A DNA stretch of 64,000 nt from Phymatolithon calcareum (taxonomy: Eukaryota > Rhodophyta > Florideophyceae > Hapalidiales), in assembly GCA_977006965.1 (NCBI GenBank), contig OZ345360.1, forward strand, positions 1,240,001-1,304,000, given 5' to 3'. The notes under the pieces were generated by a model that saw only the letters and a program-made list of their open reading frames with translations, ran no database searches and was not told the origin of the DNA. Each line of letters opens with the position of its first letter. The stretch's first letter is position 1. Below, in pieces: positions 1 to 10,479 of this stretch. Both the position numbers and the translations under genes were made by a program.

Positions 1-1584
1 CTCGCATCGGAATCCGGTTTGTCTTCTCATCAAATACCTCAGACCTTTAAGGAAGCGACTTCAAATCATAATGTCGACTTCTGGTCACCAGCGATTGAGA
101 AAGAACATTCGTCACTGCTGCAAAACAATACTTGGAAACTGGTTCCGCGCAACTCCGACATGAACGTGCTACCGTGCAAGTATGTCTTCAAGGTCAAGGA
201 TACAGGCCCAAAAGTTCGAATTGTGGCAAAAGGGTTCCGACAGGTGCATGGGATGGACTACGGTGAAACGTATGTCCCAGTCGTGAAATTCACCTCGATT
301 CGTATCCTACTTGCAACGGTTGCTGTCCATGATCTGGAACTCCACCAAATGGATGTTGTGACAGCGTTCCTGCATGGTGACCTTGACGAAGACATCTACA
401 TGGAAGTTCCGGCCGGATTTCGAGATCCCAAGCGTCCCAACCTCGTTTGCAAGCTCTTGAAGGCACTATACGGTCTGAAGCAAGCTCCGCGTCAATGGCA
501 TGCCAAGATCGACAAGTTCCTCATCGACGAGCTCGGCTTCTCAAGCAGTCCCAACGATCCTTGTCTGTACGTCCGGCACAAGTCAAACAGCATCATGATC
601 ATCGCCCTGTATGTGGATGACTTACTGATTGCTGGAAACGACACCTCTGCCATTTCGTGGATCAAGGGGGAGCTGAAAAAGCGGTTCGAGATGAAGGACC
701 TTGATGAAGCAAGTGTATGCCTTGGGCTTGAGATTCGCCGGGACCGTACTCTTCGGATCCTTCATCTTTCGCAGTCTGTCTACGCTCAGTCGGTCTTGGA
801 ACGCTTCGGCATGGAGAACTCGAAACCGGCACCTACCCCAATGGAGTTAAGCAACAAGAACACCGCAATCGAGGAAGTGGATATCACCGAGTCTCTTGGA
901 GACGAAGTTCCGTATCGTCCAGCTATCGGAAGCCTGATGTACTTGATGGTCGGCACTCGTCCAGACATCTCGGACTCGGTCGGCAAGCTTTCTTCGTTTT
1001 GCGAGAAACCCTTAAAGCGTCACTGGATGGGTGTTAAGCGCGTTCTTCGGTACATTGCAGGTACTCGAGACTATGGGATTCTGTTCGGTGCAAGTGGGAG
1101 CTTAGTGCCAATCGGGTACACAGACGCGGATTGGGCATGTTGTCGTGAGACAAGGCGATCTACAAGTGGGTATGTGTTCCTTCTTGCAGGGGGAGCCATA
1201 AGCTGGCGTTCGAAGAAACAAACTATCGTCGCCACGTCAACATGTGAAGCGGAGTACATCGCTTCCTGTGCCGCCGCCAAGGAAGCTGTTTGGCTGTCAA
1301 GACTTATCGCAGATATCCAAGGTCTCCAGAAGCTCACTCTCATGACTTTGTATACCGACAGTCAGAGTGCAATCGCAACCGGGAGGAACGCTGCCATCAC
1401 TCAACGCAACAAGCATATTGACATCCAATATCACTACGTTCGTGATGTTGTTGCAACAGGAAAGATCTCGATTAAGTACTGCAATACTGAGTCCATGGTT
1501 GCTGATGCACTAACCAAGCCACTCGATCGAATCAAGACAGCCAAGTTCGCTCAAGAGATGGGCGTATGCAAGCAAATGGCGTAG
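1..1584 (+). CDS. Ty1/copia retrotransposon polyprotein, RT-RNase H end (partial)
   Basis: The frame is open from base 1 to a TAG at 1584, so the 5' part (gag, protease, integrase) lies outside the window. The translation is a typical copia reverse transcriptase: it has the YVDD catalytic box (about residue 205), the GLKQAPRQWH region, the TRPDI segment and a C-terminal RNase H with the YTDADWA and EAEYIA motifs. It ends with the usual ADALTKPL tail just before a polypurine tract and the LTR. The visible part has no frameshift or stop, so the element could be young. Family assignment is firm; activity cannot be judged from one end. Confidence 0.95.
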   Translation, partial: LASESGLSSHQIPQTFKEATSNHNVDFWSPAIEKEHSSLLQNNTWKLVPRNSDMNVLPCKYVFKVKDTGPKVRIVAKGFRQVHGMDYGETYVPVVKFTSIRILLATVAVHDLELHQMDVVTAFLHGDLDEDIYMEVPAGFRDPKRPNLVCKLLKALYGLKQAPRQWHAKIDKFLIDELGFSSSPNDPCLYVRHKSNSIMIIALYVDDLLIAGNDTSAISWIKGELKKRFEMKDLDEASVCLGLEIRRDRTLRILHLSQSVYAQSVLERFGMENSKPAPTPMELSNKNTAIEEVDITESLGDEVPYRPAIGSLMYLMVGTRPDISDSVGKLSSFCEKPLKRHWMGVKRVLRYIAGTRDYGILFGASGSLVPIGYTDADWACCRETRRSTSGYVFLLAGGAISWRSKKQTIVATSTCEAEYIASCAAAKEAVWLSRLIADIQGLQKLTLMTLYTDSQSAIATGRNAAITQRNKHIDIQYHYVRDVVATGKISIKYCNTESMVADALTKPLDRIKTAKFAQEMGVCKQMA

Positions 1585-1605
1585 TGTTCCTCGATCAAGG
1601 GGGAG

Positions 1606-2057
1606 TGTTGGAAGTGTGATTGGTTTGAGCTCTAGTCGCAAACACACTTCAATATCAAGGTATGATCTCGGTACACATGTACACGTGTCAAGTCGAAAGT
1701 CAAAGTGTCTCAGAACTTTGAATCAAGAAGATTGACAGTGACACGTGTCAGAGTATGATAAGAGTATGATAATCATACCCCCCCTCACTCAGTAGATGAT
1801 TCTTCATTTTTTCATGTTACACGTGTCATATGATATTATGACAAATTTGTTTAGGGTTAGAGTGCTTCCGTCGTCAACTAGGGTTTTTTGATCAAGTTGA
1901 TTGAGTTCTGAGGTCTATATAATCCTGACTTGAGGTCCGCCAAGTCAATAAACCAAGGAACTCATTCTCACCTATCTCAGCTTCTACTCAACCATTTTCC
2001 TTCAACCAAACTTTTTCTTTCTCCTGATCAATAGCCGAACCTTCTCCAGCATCTTCA
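1606..2057 (+). mobile_element. 3' LTR of the copia element (right edge approximate)
   Basis: A polypurine tract (AAGGGGGAG, 1597-1605) is followed at once by TGTTGG, the usual copia LTR start. Inside are a TATA box (TATATAA, 1916-1922) and AATAAA (1947-1952), the expected U3/R layout. CACGTGTCA-like words recur (about 1683, 1742 and 1821) and may be U3 elements. The right edge is a guess at a terminal CA, because the 5' LTR is not in the window. Confidence 0.75.
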
Positions 2058-2137
2058 CCGGCCATTTCCGTGATTGCATTAACCTTGCGTTTCGGCTTCT
2101 TCCGTCGCAGAACCACCGCTTGTCCTGCGAAAGCTTC

Positions 2138-3647
2138 ATGATCTGCTTCTTGTCAGATAGCGAGCTGCCTACGCAGAATGGACTTTTCGACCACCAGACA
2201 AAGAAACTATTTTCAATGGCAATGAGTGAACTTTATGCACTGGCGATAGTTGCAGAACTGGGATTTCTCTGTGGATGCTCCGCGGTCCAGTCCTCCAATC
2301 TCTTTATTTCTACAAAGTGCAAAATGGCAATCTCACTTGTTGGTTCGTGCTCGAGACTAATATCCGCGTTGCGATATACACCCCATGACATGCGCGACGG
2401 CGCACGGGCAGTGCATGAGTTTAACAGAGAAAATGGCCAGGTTCTCCTTCACCGTTTACGAACACAAACTGAAGGGCATTTAGCACAAGTTCGGACTTTA
2501 TGTTCGATGTCAGATGCGGACATAAACGCTTTAGATGACGCAAGATGTGACCCAATAACAAAAGCGATCCTTTCTCATCAGCTTCAAGAGACTTTAGCAG
2601 ACATCAGGCTGCTCGACACACCCAATGTACACAGACTGCAAGAACTCGTCTGCTCTACACTTCCAATGGTCGGACATGTCTCCAGGATAGGGGAGCTATG
2701 GCTTGAAAAAGCTCATCAGGATCTAAAACGAGGAATTTTGCAATCCAACGGCAAAGATGTTCAGATTTTGGCCATGAAAGGAGTGACATTTAATGATTGG
2801 CAAGGAAGACTTTCTCTTGTTGCTCCGGCGGCATTTCAAGAAGACAATTCGGCGCTGCGAAGTTGTTTCCGCTTGCTTGCTGGACGGGATAAAGTTGCGG
2901 AAATCAGCGGATCTCTGGAGAGCGCCCATCGCATGCAGGTTCTCCACGCGCTGGGGCCACATGGATGCATCCTGAATGAGCTGAGAAATCAATATCGTAA
3001 TGTTCTCTCTCCCAGAATCACAGGATCGGGGACATTGGTCTGGAAAATGAAGGACAACGTACGATGGGTTACTTCTCAAACCAACTTCGACACAGACTTG
3101 GCACGTCATGCATTTTTTGCGTTTACGGCAGCTTTGCAATTTACGGGGAACGTTTCTCGTGTCCTATTTGGTGACGCTGTGTCATCTACATTCTCTAATG
3201 GCACACCGGGTCCTTTTTTCCGCAAAGGGGATATTATTGATTCTGTGCTGGAGACCCGACGATAAATCGTTGCACATCCCTGTTCTAGTCCAAACTAATT
3301 GCTACATTGATTTCTTGAGCTTCCGAAACGACAGCGGTCCTTCTTTGTGGTGCATTACAACTTTCATTGCTCACCAGATAAGCGAATCAGTATGGGAGCA
3401 CTACGCATGTGTGTTGCCTTGTCAGTCTCTTCCAACCACGTCTGTCGATGAGCATCACCGCCCGTACAAATATTATGTTCCTCGTGGCTTGCAGTCAGAG
3501 CCACCGCAATACTCTATAGCTCAAATGGAACCCAACATTCGAAAAGTGGGTACCTTGCACGACTGCACACATTTCAACTGTAAACCTGCGCCATTTACGA
3601 GAAAATGTCCGACGGCAATAGGACACAGCACCAATTTTGTGCTTTAA
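2138..3647 (+). pseudogene. Unknown ORF, frameshifted, possibly transposon-derived
   Basis: A frame starting at ATG 2138 runs to a TAA at 3263-3265 (about 375 aa). Protein-like sequence then continues in the next forward frame to 3647, including a Cys/His cluster (HDCTHFNC near the end), so a single frameshift around 3240-3265 probably splits one ORF of about 500 aa. I do not recognise the family. The segment around GELWLEKAHQDLKR looks like the conserved Glu/His helix of some transposases, but that is only an impression. It sits directly after a copia LTR and before repeats, which also favours a mobile origin. Confidence 0.4.
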
Positions 3648-3831
3648 CCAAACGAGAGGGTTATCCACCTCGACAAGGCTAGGCGTTGAAGTATTATTAC
3701 GGCGCCTTAGCGCAACTAGTGCAAAAAAGTCTATTTGCCCCTCGGCTTTTGACACTTTTGCCTACAAGTATGTTTTTGCACCATCGTCTCCTACACATTA
3801 CCCAAAAAAAGCCCCTTGATATACAATTATT

Positions 3832-4419
3832 ATGACACATGTGTCTGTTCAATCACCTAGCAAGACACTGCAGTATCTCCCTGGTTGGAAACAGGAGACC
3901 CTTTGTGTGACGCACTACTCATTTGCAATGGCAAATGATCAGCCTGGCTATTTTTTGGCGCATCTGAAAGAGCTCCGTACGCAGCACTTCTACTACCGCG
4001 CAGAGATGTGGGTGCGTGATCCACCAGCCTCCCAGACGCAGATGGGCAGCGATGAAAACTCCTCACAGCCGGCTCCGCAAGAGCCCGCACAGAACCCGTC
4101 TCCGCATCAAGAATCGACCATGACTCCTCCGATCCCGCCGCAAGAGCCCCATCCGCCTCGAGAGGCGACGTCGATCGGCTCCAAGCTCCGAGTCCTCCCA
4201 GAGCTCTGCAGACCCCCCGCGCAATGCATCCGACCTCGAGCGCCTCGTATGCGACCCATACGCGCAGAGGCAATCGTGGAATCACGACTGCGAGAACAGT
4301 TCGTGCCAGCTCAGGCCAGCCGAGGAGTAACTTGTCAGCTGCGCTCGGGTCTGGTGCGCGGTACATTAGACGTGGTGAACATGGTACCGAAGCCGGGTTT
4401 CGGAAAGGTATTTCCTTAA
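3832..4419 (+). CDS. Hypothetical Pro/Gln-rich protein
   Basis: A 195-codon ORF from ATG 3832 to TAA. The middle (about residues 65-110) is low-complexity and rich in Pro, Gln, Ser and Glu, as in a disordered linker; the C-terminal part is Arg-rich. An antisense ORF of similar length (3857-4456) overlaps it, so coding is not proven. A second in-frame ATG at 3930 is an alternative start. No family recognised and no other copy in this window. Confidence 0.25.
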   Translation: MTHVSVQSPSKTLQYLPGWKQETLCVTHYSFAMANDQPGYFLAHLKELRTQHFYYRAEMWVRDPPASQTQMGSDENSSQPAPQEPAQNPSPHQESTMTPPIPPQEPHPPREATSIGSKLRVLPELCRPPAQCIRPRAPRMRPIRAEAIVESRLREQFVPAQASRGVTCQLRSGLVRGTLDVVNMVPKPGFGKVFP

Positions 4420-4479
4420 GATCGCAATAAATCATTCCTGATAAAACATAAATCATACAGTATCTCGATTATACCATAG

Positions 4480-4806
4480 TTTAATATCGCCGTACTCTGA
4501 CACCATGAGGCCCACATACTGTAAATTCACCCCAGTGCAGTATGCGGGTCGATATTATAAATCACAGGCTCTCCTACGATATATTTTAAGGTATTTGGAA
4601 AATGCATTAAAGTCATGGTATTCATGTCATATATTTATGGTACTTTCGAGAATTTTTCCCCCCAGTGTGCTCTTGCTGAACTATACACTTTCGTACAACC
4701 TACCTACAAGCAATTCGAATTGCAATTCTTCATCAGAACCCAATTTGGGTCGAATTGCTACGAATTGCAATTAATTGCAATAGCAATGGATTGCGCACGA
4801 CCCCTG
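4480..4806. mobile_element. hAT-like element, right terminus only
   Basis: The sequence ends in ...GCGCACGACCCCTG at 4806, whose complement starts CAGGGGTCGTG, close to the CAGGGGTGG terminus of the hAT element at 18303-22070. The AATTGCAATTAATTGCAATAGC words just inside the end resemble the subterminal repeats of that element. The next eight bases, CATAAGAG, also occur inside an uninterrupted LINE copy near 42587, so the hAT end sits inside a LINE fragment. The left end was not found; the left boundary given is arbitrary. Confidence 0.45.
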
Positions 4807-5132
4807 CATAAGAGAAAGAACGACACGATTAAGGTGCCTAAGGTTGACATATAACCGAGCACGCCTTTGGAGAACATTAGTATTGGGTGCCTACTTTGGG
4901 TTGACCGCGCTGATCGAACTAATCGCCTTACAACGTACTCTAGCGTCGTCGAAGATGAGTACAGAAATTGAGTTTGAGTGCAAGAGAGTCACAGGAGCTC
5001 TTGTTGGGAGAGAATACGAATCAAGAACGTTTTGAGTAGCCACAGGACTTTAGCTTAGAAAATCGCAAGAGCTGCCCCGTTACTCCAAGGTGAGGGTTTA
5101 GGAGCTCTCAAAATAAAATCATCAAATATCCC
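4807..5132 (+). mobile_element. LINE 3' fragment
   Basis: Matches the last part of the 18708-21600 LINE: the end of the ORF, the GGTGCCTAAGGTTGAC segment, the 3' UTR and the terminal AAAATAAAATCATCAAATATCCC-type tail. It is cut on the left by the hAT-like terminus and followed by GGGCACTGCGAGGAA, the same flank as the copy at 42462-42907. So this is a truncated relic of the same LINE-plus-U segment. Confidence 0.75.
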
Positions 5133-6078
5133 CGGGCACTGCGAGGAACACAACATAACTCTTGCTTGCATCTTATACTCGGGTTGTGACCAACAACTTG
5201 AACAGAAAGCAAAAGTACACAACGCAATTGGGAACCTGGGAGCGCACTATATCATGTGCTTCCCTTTGCTATCTTCTGTAGGTAAGGAGGATCATGACCT
5301 AGATGTGCCTCTCGTCCGACGCACAAAATTGACCCAAAGTAGCCTTAAATGACTCCCGCAAGAGAGCTCCATGTCCCGAGTTGTCAATGGCGATCCTCTT
5401 TCCCCCAAGCGAGAAGGTTGCAGGTGCTACAGTACCATAAAACCATAACCATACACTGTAAGGAAGGAATACGAACTTGATAAGTACAGCCTGCAAGTGT
5501 ATTAAATTTGTCTTGTTTCGTGCTTCTTTGCTTGTTCCTTTGTATAGTATTTTTAATTTCCATCATGTGATGGTCGCAACGTTTGGTGGGCATAAGTTTT
5601 CTCAATTCGACATTAAGTTCTTCCATACAGAAATTAGGAATTGGGCGTGGAGAAAGAACGCCTTCTCTAATGCCATCTCTGTCTCATTGATGCCCCTCGT
5701 AGGACACATCCCTCGCCACAACCGAGGGGATCTCTTGAATGGGTGCGTCACGGCAGTAAAACTTTCTAGCTTGCTCGTAACGAAGAATGACGATGGTCAA
5801 GATACGAAAGCTTAAGCTCAACCTTTACACCCACCGCCCCCAATAACCGTTTTGAATAAACAGTATCGTAGTCGCAAATGCATAATAACATCACAATTCT
5901 GTATTCGTCCTCCAAATCTGTTCCTTCGGTACTTCTATTCGGACGCAGACCTACTGTTCCTATGCATTCTGTGTGAACTTTTCAGTACACAAACAGCTCG
6001 TTCAAGTTGTTTGTCAACAAACAAACAAGTTACTATAACTTTGCGTGGTGAACTGTTTGCAGTACAATGGATTTTTGA
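5133..6078 (+). repeat. Partial copy of the TAF4 upstream segment (U)
   Basis: Closely parallels 42908-43870 upstream of the intact TAF4 gene, with the same order of sub-segments: the CTGCAGGTAAGGAGGATCATGA-type block, the CTTGTTTCGTGCTTC block, the AAGCTTAAGCTCAACC block, then GTGAACTGTTTG. Similarity stops at about 6078. Forward reading frames of about 110 aa in it recur in other U copies but look like by-products of noncoding duplication. The opposite strand of the 5500-5620 block encodes a short LMP-x-KR segment resembling the end of the retro-insert at 29176. Confidence 0.65.
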
Positions 6079-7249
6079 CTAGTTCCGAGTATTGAAGGAT
6101 TGAGGATGAAAGAAAGCAGGCACAGAATTCTCTGCCCAAGATGGTTTGCAGATCCGTTTCCAAGAAATCCGCCGAAGTTAATAGAAGAAATGGGCAGTCA
6201 AGGAGCATGGGCAGTTAGAATACTGAAGAGCCAACATGGACCCCTACATATGAGACCAACGTGGCCCGAACCATCGACGCGATCCTAAGTAATTCTGATT
6301 AAGGAACCGAAATTTCGAGTGTAATAGAATGCTAAGAAAGGTGCCGACTTTCCTCACGTTGGGACACATGGTATCTTCTCAATAAATCCACTTAATTACG
6401 ATATATAATGAGAAATTCGCCCAGATCGGGAGAGCGCATCCTCCGACTTTCGCTAAACCTCAGTATGAGCCGTCGTCAGTTCAAGGTGTGGCCATGTCAA
6501 AGTTTAAGGAGGATGAGGGCATGCATTCTCTCGTCGGTGAGAATGTGTTCGAACTGCGGCTGCTGACCATAGGCGCGGTTGACGATCCCAACGCAAAGTT
6601 CTGCTCACGGCACAATTCGAGTTACGAAACACAAAAATTGACGCGGGTGATACCGACGCAGAACGAATCATGTTTGTCGAAGTCAAACTCCTTTTTCGAG
6701 GTTTCTTAAGTTGAAGGTACTTTCGGCGCTGCTCAGAACATAGTGGGATGTAGCATCTTGATTTAAGGCGAGAGTGCGATTGGCGATCGCCAATCTATAC
6801 ACGAATGGAAGTTTTCCGGGCAGAAGTGGGGACAAAGGCTCCCACTCTTTGCCTGAGCCACTCGTGCTAAGGGCGCCTGCCAGCCGCAGTACGTTTCAGA
6901 CCTCTGGAAAAGCCAAGTTTGAGCATGGATTGCTTGAGGTGTCGCTGGTATTTGTAATGCCATTGGGCAGTCATCGGCAAGTGAAATCTGCGGAAAGCGT
7001 GCGGGTCTATTGACTGCCGTCATGTGCCATCACAGACCATTCATCCCTCAGAGGTAAGGCGAGAGAAGAGCTAGAGATGGCAGCAACCCCTTTGCGAGTA
7101 ACATGGAGAGTGATATCGCGTGTGTACGACATACACTTTGTTCTGCTCATGCACGATGATCAAGTATGGCACGGCCAACGCGTGCTTCAGAAAATTGCGA
7201 CGTGACGACCCATCGATCATCTCCTCACTCCATACGCGCGTCGAACGTC
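6079..7249. other. No convincing gene; decayed repeat remnants
   Basis: Only short overlapping ORFs are present. The part around 6590-6740 resembles the left part of repeat Y (compare 39665-39790), including the GACGCGGGTGATACCG word. One forward frame there (about 6590-6705) reads like a protein fragment but hits stops on both sides. Nothing else is recognisable up to the DUF6653 gene. Confidence 0.4.
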
Positions 7250-7798
7250 TCACGGTATTAGTTCCCGTAGCATCTGATCCGATCCGGCTGTGGGCGGAAG
7301 TGTTGGGTTAACCAGTACATCCCCGGGTCGCGTCCCTGTAACATCCGCATGTATCCAAACCATCCTGTCGCAAAACCAAGCCTTGAAGACAGCACTGACA
7401 ACCATTCCCAGCAGGACAGCGCAAACATCGTATGTGGCGAGTCCCCACAAGAAGGGAACTCCACTGAGAGCAGAGATTGTGCCGAGAATACGTGCCACGC
7501 GCTTGTGGTGTGACGCGATATTGTACAGTTCGCTCTTCAGATAGATACGCTCGCCGAGCACGACGCGACTTGGCCATCTGCCGAAGTGATCGGGGGAGGG
7601 GAACACGCGCGGATTCAGCCAGGTCCAGAGGAGGACGAGCCCGACTGGGAGGAGCGCGTGCCATCCGAGCCACTTACGGGACCAAACTGCAACTGAGAGC
7701 AGCGGAAGCAATGTGAAGCGACTCCATACACTCCAGGGACTTGCGTGACGGAGCCACACTTGGTCCGACATAGCCATCGAACGCTCGAGAATGTCCAT
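7250..7798 (-). CDS. DUF6653 family membrane protein (bacterial-type)
   Basis: Uninterrupted minus-strand ORF of 182 aa from ATG 7798 (upstream codons to 7843 have no ATG). The opening HASPWSVWSRF, the LGWHALLPVGLVLLWTWLNP stretch, the NPRVFPSPDHFGRWPSR segment, the LGERIYL motif and the final DRMVWIH are hallmarks I associate with DUF6653, a small uncharacterised family mainly of bacteria with some fungi. There are two to four hydrophobic segments (about 25-60 and 115-150), so it is probably an integral membrane protein. Function unknown. It is intact although its surroundings are decayed repeats, which suggests selection or recent arrival; horizontal transfer is the obvious inference, to be tested by phylogeny. 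Confidence 0.8.
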   Translation of the reverse strand: MDILERSMAMSDQVWLRHASPWSVWSRFTLLPLLSVAVWSRKWLGWHALLPVGLVLLWTWLNPRVFPSPDHFGRWPSRVVLGERIYLKSELYNIASHHKRVARILGTISALSGVPFLWGLATYDVCAVLLGMVVSAVFKAWFCDRMVWIHADVTGTRPGDVLVNPTLPPTAGSDQMLRELIP

Positions 7799-9460
7799 CG
7801 GAGAATGTGCGCGGGGGTGGCGAGGGTGGACGATGCAATGCAAGTTAATACGTTTGAGTTCGGGAACTGCTGTCCGAGGTGCCGCATTAATGAATGAGAT
7901 ATTCGGTTCTCGAGAATTTCGGCTAAATTCATGCGGGCATGTGGATCGATGCTTTTGAGATTGAACATTGTTGGTGCTGAGGTATGACAGGAATTCACCA
8001 GTTTGTTGAATTGAAACACCGAACGAACGAACTTGTCAAAACAAATGATCATCGATGTACGTGATGATCACTGGAATCGGCAATTCCTCTCGAGAGAGTG
8101 AGCAGATTTTGATGTTTTGCTAGTCTTGGTTATTTCTACATTTCCTTTGAAGGAAAATCTCAACCAGGCCCCTAATAATTAGCCCGGTACGGGCTTTCAC
8201 CATTTTTTGGCTGGTCGGTGTGTTTCTCTAAAGTATCTGCCTCCTTCATGACGACCTACTGCGCCTGTGTCGTAAGCTGCTAGTAGTTGTCAATCGTCGG
8301 GTCAGATTACAGTAGGCCGCAATATTGGACATGATCACTTGTCCATTCTCAAAGTTTCTTGTCCGATTTCGAGAACGATGTCCTCCGTGAGCATTGCCGT
8401 GATAATGTTGTCTGCTTTTACTCTCCAGATAGCTCGTAGTGCGGTCGCCTTTGGGTCGGAGCATTCCCGGAGCTCTACCTCTACTTGCACATATGCGTAT
8501 AGCTGGTGCTGACCTATGTAAACCGCGATGGAGTCTAGCCATTGCACATCGTTATGCTCGTTTAGATTGCTGGAAGCGCTGAGAGCTCGACCATGATTCT
8601 CGGTTGCGAGGTGGTATCTGCGAGGTTTTGTTGTTGTTCGGTTATCAGCAGCTGGGCATTAGCCCAGAGATTATCGACGTGACTTCGGGCACTTCGTTGT
8701 CTTTTCCGGAGAACTTCCCTTGTTTCTCGATCTAACTCGGTCTGATTGTTGGCGTCACAACATCGAAGACCAACGGTGCAGGTCCATTCTCGGTAGGTAA
8801 CGCCTTAAACCTCCGCCGTGCGGTACTGCCGTCCTCGCCAGGGATTTTATTCTAGTACTATTATGATACACCTACAGGCACGACATGTGAGTGCTCTTTG
8901 ACCGCCGGCCCTACAGCCGTCCCAGGCCACATCGAAGACGTCGCATCCTTAAAACCTCTACACTGTAATATCGAGCATTCTCGTCTCATGACGAGCGTCG
9001 TTGTTGATATGCCCTACGCCGCGTGACGAACTATCGTATCTTTAGCTATCATGACCAAAGACCTGAGGGGGTTCCCGACGAGCTTCCAAATTTACGTGAG
9101 GTCTACAAATTGGAGGGCCTGTTCACCTTGGATGGTCGCAGATTTTGCGGACTCATCGACTGCAGCGGAGTGCGCTGTGTTTTGCTCATTGAGTTCAATG
9201 GTGGGAACAACAACTGCTTGGAGAACTAGCTTCTACGCAGCATGCACGCGGCTTTACGAAAAATAGAAGGCCACTGGTAGGAGCATTAAGGGAGAAGTGC
9301 ATGCAGCCGTTCTGGATGCCCCTTACTAAGGATTATTGAGCCCGCACGGAAAGCAGGCCACTTTGAGCTTGGCAGAGAGTCACAAGCTTCGGCTCAAAAC
9401 CGTCGATGAATCTGTGTATTTTGTTGATCATGAAATGGGTCTAGCAGTCGATCCGGTTGA
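7799..9460. other. No supported gene
   Basis: Short ORFs only. A minus-strand frame at 8335-8547 (70 aa, acidic and aliphatic) and a plus-strand frame at 9023-9229 (68 aa) read like protein fragments, but neither has a recognisable domain or an extension. The latter lies just upstream of the kinase-like pseudogene and could be its decayed N-terminal part. Confidence 0.3.
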
Positions 9461-10033
9461 CAACGATTTCCAGAGTTGCGCTGTATCGACAAGGATAAGA
9501 TTGAGATCCTCGCGAAAGTTACAAGTTGCATATTCCAGGCGAAGATCGAAGGAAAGGTATAGTGCGCCAGGATCCTGTGGCTTGGCTTTAACCTAGACTT
9601 CGTCAATCAGATTGAAAAACTGCGCGAAGTGTGTCATCCGAACTTACCGCAGTTGAACGGTTTGGTGGAAGGTTCCCAGGGAAAGGTTTTTGGAATTGTC
9701 GTGCCGTTTGTTCGAGGTTCAAATCTTGCCGCCGTGCGTTTAGTCACATAGCCGCAGAAGGAAGAATGCAAAGCAAAAATGTCGGACGCCGTTGCCCATC
9801 TACACAAAAACATTGTGGCGTGGGACTATACCAAGCCGGCGAAAATCATGATCAATTGTGTTACCAATGACCCATTTCTCATTGACTTTGAAAGCTGGTG
9901 GATCGAAGGCTAGGTGGATGAGCATCTTCACGATGCGCAAGCAGGAGATGTTCAGGGCATCGAACGCATTCTCAAGTACATCGACGATGTTCCCAATGCC
10001 TGTGCGGCCGCGGTGACTGCGCCTGACCAATAG
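9461..10033 (+). pseudogene. Protein kinase-like domain, decayed
   Basis: One forward frame from 9461 to a TAG at 10031 reads as a diverged kinase fold: a strand-rich start with an IEGK element, a helix with VCHPNLPQL, a hinge-like GIVVPFVRG, the helix DAVAHLHKNIVAWDY in place of the usual LHxxGIVWGD, KPAKIMI in place of KPxNVLI, and PFLIDFESWW in place of the DFG region. The frame is broken by three in-frame TAG codons (9560, 9749 and 9911). The catalytic Asp pattern is degraded (Asp followed by Tyr-Thr-Lys-Pro). This resembles the kinase-like proteins often expanded in fungi. Inactive copy is the simplest reading. Confidence 0.6.
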
Positions 10034-10479
10034 TGAATATGTCTGATCTGGTCTATCGGAGCGGCCTGATTTGTGCTATTTCGCTTCTTGGAATCCGGGC
10101 GTCGGGAAGAGAACGATTGTGATCGAAATCGTTGAAATAGCTAGGGCCTTGAAGTACATCAGATTCAACAGAGATGATCCATGCAAGGTACTTCGTCTGG
10201 TCGGGCACGACACGATCTGGTGGAGTACCAAAATGATTTTATGGAAAGAGGAGCACGCACAGAGGAGCGCCCGATATCCCTAAGATTTCTGTACGGTGTC
10301 GGACTGAAAGCTGCAAACGAACTCTAAGGCGTCGATGCATCTTCTTCTCGACGGCGACTCAATTCGGCTCGGTGCACCGCTTGACTATTTTAGACAGCAC
10401 CCCCTGGCTTGGCCTTAATCATCTTGACTGTCGTCATCTTGAATTTAGGCCTCGTTTGTTACAGTAATATCCACTTGAC
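10034..10479. other. No supported gene
   Basis: One short forward ORF (10071-10283) has no family resemblance. The stretch ends where the Y repeat begins. A poly-G/C-rich piece near 10390 shows no structure I can name. Confidence 0.3.

Noticed and set aside
3857-4456. 199-aa minus-strand ROF opposite the Pro/Gln-rich ORF
   Set aside because: Composition looks like the complement of a Pro/Gln-rich sequence; no domain. Neither strand is proven, but plus is more natural.
5477-5815. 112-aa plus-strand ORF in U, repeated at 43268 and on the minus strand at 35844
   Set aside because: Its conservation follows the duplication of U; other U copies (13.6 kb) carry deletions that break it, and composition is not convincing.
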